Source: CAYOPE01 sp964405805 (GTDB lineage Bacteria > Patescibacteriota > Doudnabacteria > UBA920 > O2-02-FULL-48-8). Taken from it: a stretch of DNA of 60,760 bases. Positions 49,433-58,100 of the stretch are shown here, piece by piece (position 1 is the stretch's first letter; each line of letters begins with the position of its first letter). The DNA lies in the NCBI GenBank assembly GCA_964405805.1, contig CAYOPE010000002.1, positions 1-60,760 on the forward strand, in the 5' to 3' direction. The translations under genes and the position numbers were made by a program. Under the pieces are notes generated by a model. The model ran no database searches. It saw only the letters and a list, made by a program, of their open reading frames with translations, and had not been told where the DNA came from.

Positions 49433-50947
49433 ATGGCAATTGGAATTATTATTGGAATTGTGGCTGGCGCTGCGGTCGGATATTTGATTCGCAAAGTCCA
49501 GATCGCGCAGCAAGTCAATTCTGTAGAAAACAAGGTTACCCGGGCGTTGGAGGATGCTAAATCAAAAGAAAAAGAAATCTTGCTGGAGGCAAAAGCCAAG
49601 GCTTTAGAGATTGTGGAACAGGGAAAAAAGACTGAAGCTGATTTTCGCAATCAGATCATCAAAGTAGAAGAGCGTTTAAATAAGAAAGAGTCGGATCTCG
49701 AGCGCAAGCTTTCGGATATGGACAAGACGAAAGAAGAAATGGCTTCGAAAAAAGCTGAGATCGAGAAGGTCAAGGATGAAATGAGGGAATTAAAGCAAAA
49801 GCAACTCGAGCAATTGCAAAAAATTTCAGGACTTTCTACTGAAGAGGCGAAAAGAGTTTTGCTTGATGCCACAGAAAAGTCAGTGAAAGAAGAGCTAAGC
49901 ATGCTTACGCACAAGCTTCTAAACAATGCTCGGGAAGATGCGGATAAGAAAGCTCGCGAAATCGTAGCGTTGGCCATTCAGCGCTGTGCTTCGGAAGTTA
50001 CATCTGAAACTACTACTACTTCGGTCACTCTTCCGTCTGAAGAAATGAAAGGTAGAATTATCGGTAAAGAAGGCAGAAACATCCGAACATTTGAACAAAT
50101 GCTCGGAGTCGAAGTAATTGTCGATGAAACTCCAGATACAGTTGTGATCTCAGGATTCAATTCTGTCAGACGCCATATTGCCAAGCTCGCTCTAGAAAAT
50201 CTTATCAAAGACGGGCGCATTCATCCGGCCAAAATCGAAGAAGCAACAGAGAAAGCCAAGAAAGAAGTGGCAGAAATGATTAAAGAAGCAGGAGAAGCTG
50301 CTGTATACGAACTAGGCATTGCCAATTTTCCGCCAAAGCTCGTGCAGCTCGTGGGTCGTCTCAAGTTTCGTACCAGCTATGGCCAGAATGTCTTGAAGCA
50401 CTCTGTGGAAATGGCCAAGTTGGCAGCACTCATGGCTGAAGAGATCGGCGCTGATGTGCAGACTGTCAAACAAGGGGCTCTCCTTCACGACATTGGTAAG
50501 GCTCTGGATCAAGACATGGAAGGCACTCATGTGGAGATTGGTAAGCAGATTGCGAAAAAATTTAATTTGCCAGAGAAAATTGTCAATGCTATCGAAGCTC
50601 ACCATGGAGATGTGGAATATACTTCTATCGAAGCAGCGATTGTCGATGCGGCGGATAACATTTCCGGAGCCAGACCAGGCGCTCGCCGCGATACTTATGA
50701 AAATTACGTCAAACGTTTGGAAGAACTAGAACACTTGGCTTCTAGTTTCGAAGGCGTTGAAAAGGTTTATGCCATCCAGGCTGGCCGTGAGATTCGAGTC
50801 TTTGTCTCACCAGGCAAACTGGATGACTGGGGAGCGACCAAACTTGCCCGCGAGATAGCAAACAAGATCGAGCAGGATTTGAAGTATCCTGGGGAGATTA
50901 GAGTTATGGTAATTCGAGAGACGAGAGTAATAGAATATGCAAGATAA
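49433..50947 (+). CDS. rny: Ribonuclease Y
   Basis: RNase Y starts mRNA decay at the membrane. The ATG at 49433 follows GGAAAGG and gives 504 residues: one membrane helix (1-20), a long coiled coil (25-170), a KH domain (EEMKGRIIGKEGRNIRTFEQ near 200) and an HD domain with LLHDIGKALDQD near 350. It is followed by ymdB, the usual pair. Confidence 0.96.
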   Translation: MAIGIIIGIVAGAAVGYLIRKVQIAQQVNSVENKVTRALEDAKSKEKEILLEAKAKALEIVEQGKKTEADFRNQIIKVEERLNKKESDLERKLSDMDKTKEEMASKKAEIEKVKDEMRELKQKQLEQLQKISGLSTEEAKRVLLDATEKSVKEELSMLTHKLLNNAREDADKKAREIVALAIQRCASEVTSETTTTSVTLPSEEMKGRIIGKEGRNIRTFEQMLGVEVIVDETPDTVVISGFNSVRRHIAKLALENLIKDGRIHPAKIEEATEKAKKEVAEMIKEAGEAAVYELGIANFPPKLVQLVGRLKFRTSYGQNVLKHSVEMAKLAALMAEEIGADVQTVKQGALLHDIGKALDQDMEGTHVEIGKQIAKKFNLPEKIVNAIEAHHGDVEYTSIEAAIVDAADNISGARPGARRDTYENYVKRLEELEHLASSFEGVEKVYAIQAGREIRVFVSPGKLDDWGATKLAREIANKIEQDLKYPGEIRVMVIRETRVIEYAR

Positions 50948-51039
50948 TTTCGAATGTTGAATTTAGAATTTTGAATCAATATTTGATATTCTCAATATTC
51001 TAATTTCACTCGAAATTCAAAATTAATTATTCAAAATTC
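50948..51039. repeat. AT-rich inverted-repeat spacer between rny and ymdB
   Basis: Repeated units TTTCGAA, GAATTT and TTTTGAATCAATATTTGATATT form a loose hairpin ending TTATTCAAAATTCG. No gene is present. It resembles degenerate dispersed elements that occur between genes in this genome. Confidence 0.5.
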
Positions 51040-51861
51040 GTGCTCAAAATTCTATTCTTCGGTGATATTTCAGGGGAACCCGGAAGAAAAGTGGTTAGAC
51101 AAGAGCTTCCGAAAATTCTTGAGTCAGAAAAGCCTGATCTCGTTCTTGCTAATGTCGATAATCTGGCACACGGTAAGGGAATTACAGTGAAGACCCTGGA
51201 AGAATTGATCCGCGCCGGCATCCAGGGCTTTACTTCTGGCAATCATGGTCATTCGAAAAAAGAATTGTCAGACGAAGCATTTATCAAATACGCTGATCGA
51301 GTAGTCAGGCCTGCCAATATCCCGGACACCAATGCTGGATCTACAGCTGCCAAGTTTGAAACCAAAAAGGGAACTGTGCTGATCGGGCACTTTCTGGGTC
51401 AAGTTTTTTTCGAAAAACAATTTCATGACCCAGTGACCTCGCCTTTCGAAGCCGTACAGAAGTGGCTGTTGGAAAATGATCCGAAAAATTTCGCGGCAAC
51501 TTTCATCGACCTGCACGCAGAAGCCACAAGTGAAAAAGTTGCGTTCGGCTACTTTCTAGATGGCAAAATCAGCGCTCTGGTCGGTACTCACACGCACATT
51601 CCTACTGCTGATGCCAAGATTTTACCAGACGGTACAGCGTATCAGACTGATGTCGGCATGTGTGGAGCGGCAGATACTGTGCTTGGTGTGACCAAGGAGC
51701 AGTCTTTGCAGCGCTTCACTACAGGGACCTGGGTGCCATTTGATATTCCCGAAGATCCTTCTACAGCAGAATTAAGTTATGTTATCATAGAGGTAGATGA
51801 AACTAGCCATAAGGCTACGAAAATCACAAGCCAACATCAAATTATCAAAATCAATGAATAA
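51040..51861 (+). CDS. ymdB: YmdB-like metallophosphoesterase
   Basis: The GTG start at 51040 gives 273 residues. Motifs are GDISGEPGRK (9-18), SGNHGHSKK and DLHAEATSEK, then GTHTHIPTADAKIL, the TIGR00282/YmdB signature. YmdB hydrolyses cyclic 2',3'/3',5'-nucleotides and affects RNase Y; the neighbouring rny supports this. It overlaps the methyltransferase gene start by 8 bases. Confidence 0.9.
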   Translation: MLKILFFGDISGEPGRKVVRQELPKILESEKPDLVLANVDNLAHGKGITVKTLEELIRAGIQGFTSGNHGHSKKELSDEAFIKYADRVVRPANIPDTNAGSTAAKFETKKGTVLIGHFLGQVFFEKQFHDPVTSPFEAVQKWLLENDPKNFAATFIDLHAEATSEKVAFGYFLDGKISALVGTHTHIPTADAKILPDGTAYQTDVGMCGAADTVLGVTKEQSLQRFTTGTWVPFDIPEDPSTAELSYVIIEVDETSHKATKITSQHQIIKINE

Positions 51862-52411
51862 TTTTGTTTTCGATCCTTCGAATAAATTTTTAAGTCCTGA
51901 CAAAACTTTGTTTGCTGCAGGCCTCAGCTCTGGTCAGACGGTCGCCGACCTGGGCACTGGCAGTGGGTTTTATGCTGTGGCAGCAGCCAAGATCGTGGGG
52001 GAACAAGGCCAAGTTTACTCTGTCGATATTCTGGATTCAGCTCTGGATCATGTCATGGCTGAGGCGCGGCTCTCCAGTCTACGCAATATCAAGACCTTAC
52101 GCACGGATCTCGAGCAAGATAGTTCTTGCGCAGAAGTTAAAACTGGGAGTATTGATCTAGTGATCCTGGCCAATGTCGTGCATCAGATAGAAAATAAAGA
52201 TAATCTATTTACAGAGGTTTACCGCATGCTGAAAACCGGTGGCAAGCTGCTAGCGATTGAGTGGAATGATGAGCCCAGTCCCATCGGGCCGGTCGCCACT
52301 GAGAGAATCAAGCCCGAAGTTATAAAAAAACTGGCAAAGGAAGCGACACTGAAAGAAGCAGGAAGTGTGGCAGCTGATAATTATCATTATGGATTAATGT
52401 TTATCAAATAA
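51854..52411 (+). CDS. Class I SAM-dependent methyltransferase
   Basis: The ATG at 51854 gives 185 residues starting MNNFVFDPSNKFLSPDKTLF. VADLGTGSGFYAVAAAKIVG is the SAM-binding motif I, and LVILANVVHQIENK motif IV. It resembles ubiquinone/menaquinone-type or arsenite methyltransferases, but the substrate is unknown. Confidence 0.85.
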   Translation: MNNFVFDPSNKFLSPDKTLFAAGLSSGQTVADLGTGSGFYAVAAAKIVGEQGQVYSVDILDSALDHVMAEARLSSLRNIKTLRTDLEQDSSCAEVKTGSIDLVILANVVHQIENKDNLFTEVYRMLKTGGKLLAIEWNDEPSPIGPVATERIKPEVIKKLAKEATLKEAGSVAADNYHYGLMFIK

Positions 52412-52412
52412 T

Positions 52413-52814
52413 ATGTGGCATCAACTACTTTTGAAAAATTTTTGGTTTGCGCAGCCTGAATTTTTTTTAACCAAATCAGATAAAGTTTTGACTTTCTGGT
52501 TTGTTGGACTTTTAGTTTTGGGTTTAATCTTATGGATTGCTACATACTTCACCTCCAATCCAGTAAAGATGAAAGTTCTAAGCCGATTTTTTCATTTATT
52601 TCTGACCATTGGCTTGTTGGGCTTGGCCTGGGCTGGAATTAGATTTGAAAATACTCCGATTTTTTCTCTACGCTCATGGGCTGGCCTGATTTTCCTCATT
52701 GGTTTGGTTTGGCTAGGCTTCATCGTGAAATATCTTATCTTCAATTTTCGAAAAGAGCTGAAAGGATTTGAGCAAGAGCAGATCAAGATGCGCTACATGC
52801 CCAGCAGAAGATAA
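52413..52814 (+). CDS. Small membrane protein of unknown function
   Basis: The 133-residue protein has three membrane helices (about 27-45, 59-75, 86-110) and a basic tail. No motif is recognised. It lies 1 base after the previous stop, and its stop precedes yraN by 1 base, so it belongs to the same operon. Confidence 0.65.
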   Translation: MWHQLLLKNFWFAQPEFFLTKSDKVLTFWFVGLLVLGLILWIATYFTSNPVKMKVLSRFFHLFLTIGLLGLAWAGIRFENTPIFSLRSWAGLIFLIGLVWLGFIVKYLIFNFRKELKGFEQEQIKMRYMPSRR

Positions 52815-52815
52815 T

Positions 52816-53187
52816 ATGAAGAGTCTAGGCCAAGCAGGTGAAGAACTAGTTGCCCAAGAATACAAAAAATTAGGTTTTAAATTGATTGCCAAAAATTATA
52901 TTTTCCCTCACGGCAAGCAAGTCGGCGAAATCGATCTGATTTTCACCAAAGATCGAGAGATCGTGTTTGTGGAAGTCAAAACTCGCAGCAATAGTCGATT
53001 CGGTGGACCTTTCGAAGCTGTTGATTTTTTCAAACAACGCAAACTGGTAAAGACGGCCAAGCTCTTCATGCAAACCAATCCCAAGTATCGGGATTTAGAC
53101 TTCCGAATCGATGTGGCAGCAGTGGATATTGACAACCCTGACAGACCTGTTATAATACTACCGAACGCTATAGATGATATTATCTAA
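52816..53187 (+). CDS. YraN/UPF0102 endonuclease-like protein
   Basis: The ATG at 52816 gives 123 residues. SLGQAGEELVAQEYKKLGFK, GEIDLIF and VFVEVKTRSNSRFG are the signature of UPF0102 nucleases of the Holliday-junction resolvase fold (D-E-K catalytic set). Function in DNA processing is inferred from the fold. Confidence 0.92.
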   Translation: MKSLGQAGEELVAQEYKKLGFKLIAKNYIFPHGKQVGEIDLIFTKDREIVFVEVKTRSNSRFGGPFEAVDFFKQRKLVKTAKLFMQTNPKYRDLDFRIDVAAVDIDNPDRPVIILPNAIDDII

Positions 53188-53212
53188 ACGAGCATTAAGC
53201 TCGTTATTTTTT
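53186..53212 (+). terminator. Terminator after yraN
   Basis: AACGAGC pairs with GCTCGTT around ATTAA, followed by ATTTTTT. Confidence 0.8.
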
Positions 53213-53217
53213 ATAGC

Positions 53218-53300
53218 TTCTACGAAAGTACGAAAGGTTACGAAAATACGAACTGGGCTAGCCCTCTTCGTAATTTCGTAAAAATTCGTAGTTCGTAGAA
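53218..53300. repeat. Palindromic ACGAAA-type repeat, copy 2
   Basis: TTCTACGAAAGTACGAAAGG and related units are followed by the inverted TTCGTAATTTCGTAAAAATT and TTCGTAGTTCGTAGAA. The ends match those of the copy at 41107-41179, so this is a dispersed element. It lies just upstream of nusA. Confidence 0.75.
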
Positions 53301-53333
53301 AGAAAATCATATAAGTATTAACCAAAATTTTCT

Positions 53334-54476
53334 ATGAACGAACAGTTTGAGCAAGCGCTCAACCAATTGGTTGAAGAAAAAGATATAAATAAAGAAGAGC
53401 TTTTGAAAATGATCGAAGTGTCTTTGGCTGCAGCATTCAGAAAAGATTACGGCAAGAAAGATCAGAACATTGTCGTGGAACTCAACCCAGAAACCATGGG
53501 CACGAAAGTTTTTGATGTGAAAAAAGTGATTGAAGGCGAAATTCTAGATCCCATGAAAGAGATGAGCCTGGAAGATGCCAAGAAGCATAAAAAAGGTGCC
53601 AAAGTCGGCGATGAAATTAAAATGGACATCACGCCTAAGACTGGTACGAAGTTTGGTCGGATTGCAGCTCAGACAGCTAAGCAGGTCATAGTCCAGAAGA
53701 TCCGAGAAGCAGAGCGTGGTGTGCTGTTTACTGATTACAAAGCCAAAGAGCGACAGCTGGTTTCTGGTATGGTCCAGCGCATTGAAGGCGAAACTGTGCT
53801 GGTTGATCTTGGTAAAACCACAGGCGTGCTGTTTCCATCAGAGCAGATCAAGGGTGAGAAGTACACTATCGGCGCACGTGTTAAAGTTTTAATTTTACAC
53901 GTCGAGCCTACTGCCAAGGGCCCGAAAATTACGCTTTCTCGCTCACATCCAGATGTGGTGCGCAGACTTTTCGAAATCGAAGTTCCAGAAATATTCAATG
54001 GCATTGTCGAAATCAAGGCCATCGCCAGAGAAGCAGGATCCAGAACCAAGATCGCTGTCTGGTCATCGCAGGATGGCGTGGATCCGATTGGCGCTTGTGT
54101 CGGTCAGAGAGGGAGCCGAGTCCAGGTCATCATGGGTGAGCTCAATGGTGAAAAGATTGATATCATTTCCTGGTCAGAAGATTCTGTGAAATTCATCGCT
54201 AATGCCCTTTCTCCTGCCAAGATTTTAAATGTTACACTCAATGAAGACATGAAAGAAGCCAAAGTTGGTGTGCTGGAAGACCAGTTGTCACTGGCGATCG
54301 GTAAAGCTGGACAAAACGTGAGACTCGCTGCTAGACTGACTGGCTGGAAGATTGACATTGCTGAAGAGAAAATTTCCGGTGGCGCTCCTGAGTCAGAAGT
54401 CACCAGCGAAGAACTCAGCCCTGAAGCCGCAGAGGAAGCACCTGCTGAAAAGGCTTCAGAGGAGCCAAAAGAATAA
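53334..54476 (+). CDS. nusA: Transcription termination/antitermination factor NusA
   Basis: NusA binds RNA polymerase and RNA hairpins. The 380-residue protein has an N-terminal polymerase-binding domain, an S1 domain (about 130-200, SGMVQRIEGETVLVDLG) and two KH domains, including GACVGQRGSRVQVIMGEL and LSLAIGKAGQNVRLAARLTG. The acidic C-terminus replaces the repeat domains of E. coli NusA. Confidence 0.96.
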   Translation: MNEQFEQALNQLVEEKDINKEELLKMIEVSLAAAFRKDYGKKDQNIVVELNPETMGTKVFDVKKVIEGEILDPMKEMSLEDAKKHKKGAKVGDEIKMDITPKTGTKFGRIAAQTAKQVIVQKIREAERGVLFTDYKAKERQLVSGMVQRIEGETVLVDLGKTTGVLFPSEQIKGEKYTIGARVKVLILHVEPTAKGPKITLSRSHPDVVRRLFEIEVPEIFNGIVEIKAIAREAGSRTKIAVWSSQDGVDPIGACVGQRGSRVQVIMGELNGEKIDIISWSEDSVKFIANALSPAKILNVTLNEDMKEAKVGVLEDQLSLAIGKAGQNVRLAARLTGWKIDIAEEKISGGAPESEVTSEELSPEAAEEAPAEKASEEPKE

Positions 54477-54479
54477 CCG

Positions 54480-54537
54480 CAATCCTGAACTTGATTCAGG
54501 ATCTAAAGATGAGATCCTGACTTTCGTCAGGATTGCG
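54480..54537. repeat. Nested palindromes between nusA and clpP
   Basis: CGCAATCCTGA (left) pairs with TCAGGATTGCG (right). Between them TCCTGAACTTGATTCAGGA and ATCCTGACTTTCGTCAGGAT form two hairpins, so one arm series can fold as a cruciform. No T-run follows, so read-through into clpP is likely. ATCCTGA repeats are common between genes in Patescibacteria. Confidence 0.7.
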
Positions 54538-54549
54538 AAAGGAACGCTT

Positions 54550-55152
54550 ATGATTATAAAAGAAACAAGAATGCCCCTAGTTCCAATGGTTGTCGAAAAA
54601 TCGCAGTTTGGTGAGCGCGCCTTTGATATTTATTCGAGACTACTCAAAGAACGAATCATTTTTCTAGGCGAAGCCATTGATGATCATGTTGCCAACTTGG
54701 TGATTGCACAACTTTTATTCCTGGAAGCAGAAGATCCGAAAAAAGAAATCAAACTCTACATCAATTCTCCTGGTGGCTCAGTCACAGCAGCGCTTGCCAT
54801 CTATGACACCATGCAGTATGTCAAACCCGATGTCATCACTGTCTGTATTGGCCAAGCAGCTTCAGCTGCTGCTGTCCTTCTCGCTGCCGGTGCTTCAGGT
54901 AAAAGAATGTCTCTGCCCAATGCCCGCGTCATGATTCACCAAGTCATGGGAGGAGTCGAAGGCCAGGTCCGCGATGTCGAGATTCAGACCAAAGAAATGA
55001 TCAGGATCAAGCATCAGGTAAATAATATTTTAGTTAAGCACACTGGTCAGAGCCTGAAAAAGATTGAAACTGACACAGATCGCGACTTCTTCATGAACCC
55101 AGATGATGCGAAGGGTTACGGGTTGATAGATAGAGTAGTTGCCCAAGCCTAG
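54550..55152 (+). CDS. clpP: ATP-dependent Clp protease proteolytic subunit
   Basis: ClpP forms the peptidase barrel used by ClpX/ClpC. The ATG at 54550 (MIIKETRMPLVPMVVEKSQF) is chosen because of GGAACG upstream; the longer frame runs into nusA. Catalytic Ser105 (GQAASAAAVLLAAGA), His130 (MIHQVMGG) and a C-terminal Asp are present. The product has 200 residues, normal length. A bidirectional terminator follows. Confidence 0.96.
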   Translation: MIIKETRMPLVPMVVEKSQFGERAFDIYSRLLKERIIFLGEAIDDHVANLVIAQLLFLEAEDPKKEIKLYINSPGGSVTAALAIYDTMQYVKPDVITVCIGQAASAAAVLLAAGASGKRMSLPNARVMIHQVMGGVEGQVRDVEIQTKEMIRIKHQVNNILVKHTGQSLKKIETDTDRDFFMNPDDAKGYGLIDRVVAQA

Positions 55153-55159
55153 AAATTAT

Positions 55160-55190
55160 AAAAAATCCCGCCTGAAGCGGGATTTTTTTA
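55160..55190. terminator. Bidirectional terminator between clpP and the giant surface protein
   Basis: AAAATCCCGC pairs with GCGGGATTTT around CTGAA, flanked by A-run and T-run. The convergent surface-protein stop lies within this region. Confidence 0.85.
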
Positions 55191-58100
55191 TTGGGCAGGA
55201 GCGGTAGTATCAGTTGGGGCTGTATTAGTTGCGGTAGTACCTGAGCTTGTAGAATCAACTGGCGGAGTCGTGGTGGTAGTCGTGCTTGAGTCTGTCGGCG
55301 CTGTAGTAGTTGTGTCAGGTACGGTCGTGGTACCTGTGGTGCTAGAACTAGTTGTGGTATCAGTTGGGATTGAATTAGTCGGAGTTGTAGTTGTGTCAGT
55401 AGGAGTAGTAGTCGAGCTTGTAGAATCAACTGGCGGAGTCGTGGTGGTAGTCGTGCTTGGCTGGTTTACAACTTCTACCACAGTGCCAGAGGTGGCGTAA
55501 TCTTTTTCTTTACCAATGACTAAGTAGTGGACGATCACAGAAGCCGGCGTGCCATCAGGCTTGAAGGTTTTAACATCAAACCCAGTGTAGTTGCCAGAAG
55601 CTTTTTCCCAGCCTGTGATCTGAGCCAGCGCCGGAGTTTCCCCTTCTACAGTCAGCTGCACATCTGGTTTGCCGCTACCCAAATCATAGGCAAACATGAC
55701 CTTCGCTGCACCTGTTTGGTCAGTGGCAATGGATCCGGCAAATGAATCTTCTTTGACTATGATGTTGCCAGCGATGGTGGCTTGGCCGCGAGCATTGATG
55801 GTGAAGACATCCGCGTCTTTGGACGACACGACTACGATATTGTCAGTATCAGCAGAGTAGTTTTTCACAGCAAAGAGATTGACGTCATTAGCTTGTAGCT
55901 GCAGCAGATCGCCAGCACCTTTCTGGTTAACCAGAAGTGCTGCGGCATCGGTCGTGGCTTCAAATGTAGTTGAACCGGCTCGCTGCAATGTGACATTGCC
56001 GCTGCCGTCTACCAGTACTGTTGGGTCATAGTAGAATGGTGAGACAAACACCACGACTTTGGCGTCAGCTTGTGTGCCATCAAAGCTGCTCAGTGCTTGA
56101 CCAATAACCATACCAGGGGCTGTGGCCTTCATCGCTTGTCCAGTAGTGGATGAAGAAGTCAGGTAGTCGCCAGCATGAATCGGACCGTTTTCAAGATTGA
56201 CTTTGACTGGTACTCGACCAGTGAGAGCGATTGGGCGTGGATTTTCATTTGGCGCAAAGATTTCATCGCCATAGAGTGCGCTTGGTTGAGTGGAGACCAC
56301 ACCGAGGAGCTGTGAATCATAAGGTTTGCTAGACTTCATGACCCAGGATTTGGTTGTGACATAGTCATTGATTTTTTCAATTGTCGACTCACCAGTCTGT
56401 GTCACGACATCTGCAGCTTCGACAGCGGCATCAGTGGTACCAAACATTTCAGCCACGTCAGAAGGGGCTCCGCTACAATCTACGATTTCGTCGTTATTGC
56501 TTTGACCATTGTTGGCGTGACACAGAGCCACAGTGTTCTGGGTTCCTGGCAAGCTTACAAATGTCGCACCAGTTGAAGTGACGTGGAATTTCTGAGTTCC
56601 AGCATTTTTCAGACTGATGAAGTTGCCGGAGTTAAACGATCCGGTACCATTACCCAAATCGATGACCAAACCATTGCCTGTAAACGCGGCATTTTCCTGG
56701 TAGACCGAGACCATGGTCGCTCCCGTGGCTTTGTCAGAGTAAGCGCGGATAGCGTTACCATTGGCTTCAGCGCCCGAGCCGTTTTTCAGATAAGCAAATA
56801 CTGCAGCTGGAGTCGAGACATTTCCAGCCAGTGCATCAGTCGTACCAGATATACCGAATGTTTTTCCGTAAGCATCTACACCGATGTTCGTGCCAGCAGT
56901 GTTACTACCGTTCCAAGCCTGGACATCCAGGCCGCGGACAGTGTTGGCTAGCGAGGTGTCATCCTGGATGCGGACGAAGAGTTGGTCATGAGTGCCAGCA
57001 GTTCCGGAAGTGACGCGACTCATGATGCGGCTGCCATAGACGAAGCCAGATGATGTAGTGTTGTTTAGATTGGTATCCAGGGTCAAGCCTTGGCTGCCCT
57101 GATAAGCCAGGGCTGATGACATGGTTTTCACATAAACTCCCGGTGATTTTTGTTTTTCCAGCTGCGCTCCCCAGATGTAGATGGATCGGGTCGAGTCGCC
57201 TTGGTTGACATCGATCACTGCCACGATAGCTGTCACAGAAGAATTGGCTGTGGTTCTGGTTACAGAGTAGCGCTGCCAGTTGTCAGTTTGCGGGGAAGCG
57301 ATAGTGATCGTATTTGTGCTGGCAGTGCCGGTGATTGAGTTATCACGCAAGGCCAATTTGAAACTGCCAGTGGCATCATTGTTTTTCACCCAGACTGAGA
57401 AGGTCCAGGTCTCAGAAGTGCCAGCAGTGGCTGACTGATAGAGCTGTGTGCCAGCTGTGGCATTGTCAGCGAGTTTGTCAGCAGTTTTGTAATTACCGCT
57501 GCTAGTCGTGTCAGCAGGCCCTGCAGTATTGTTGGCTGTGACTGTCACGCCAGCGCCGCCGCCCTGATCTTCTTTCGTCCAGTCAGAATTATCAAATTCT
57601 TCTGAGCGAGTGACATAGTTTTCGAAGCGCCCAACTCCGCCAAATGGCGAATTCATGACTATTCCAGTGGATGCTTCTTCGACATTAAGTGCGGCGGATA
57701 AACTTGGATTTTTTACTTCAATGCCATTAGCAATGCCGCCAGCTGTATAGGTCGAGGTTGGTCCTTCGATCTTGATCAAGTTTTCTGTAACCTGATCTAC
57801 AGGCGGTGTGGCGTTGGCGACCAGGCGCAAACCATTCCAAGTGCCATTTGCAGTTCCTCCTGGGGTTAGGTCAATCCTTTGTGCTGCTGCCTCGACTGCT
57901 GCGGAGCCGCCGGTGTAGTTGATCGAGAGGCCATTGACATTGGCAGTAGTGACACCAGTTGAGTTGGAAATCGCAACCATGTCCACTCCCGGTGCTCCAG
58001 AGGCGGTGATTTGCAGGTTCGTATCAGAGTCAGGAGTGATCACCACGTCGCCCGTACCATTCGGTGAAAGATTTAGATTGCCGTTTGAGCCAGTCGCGAT

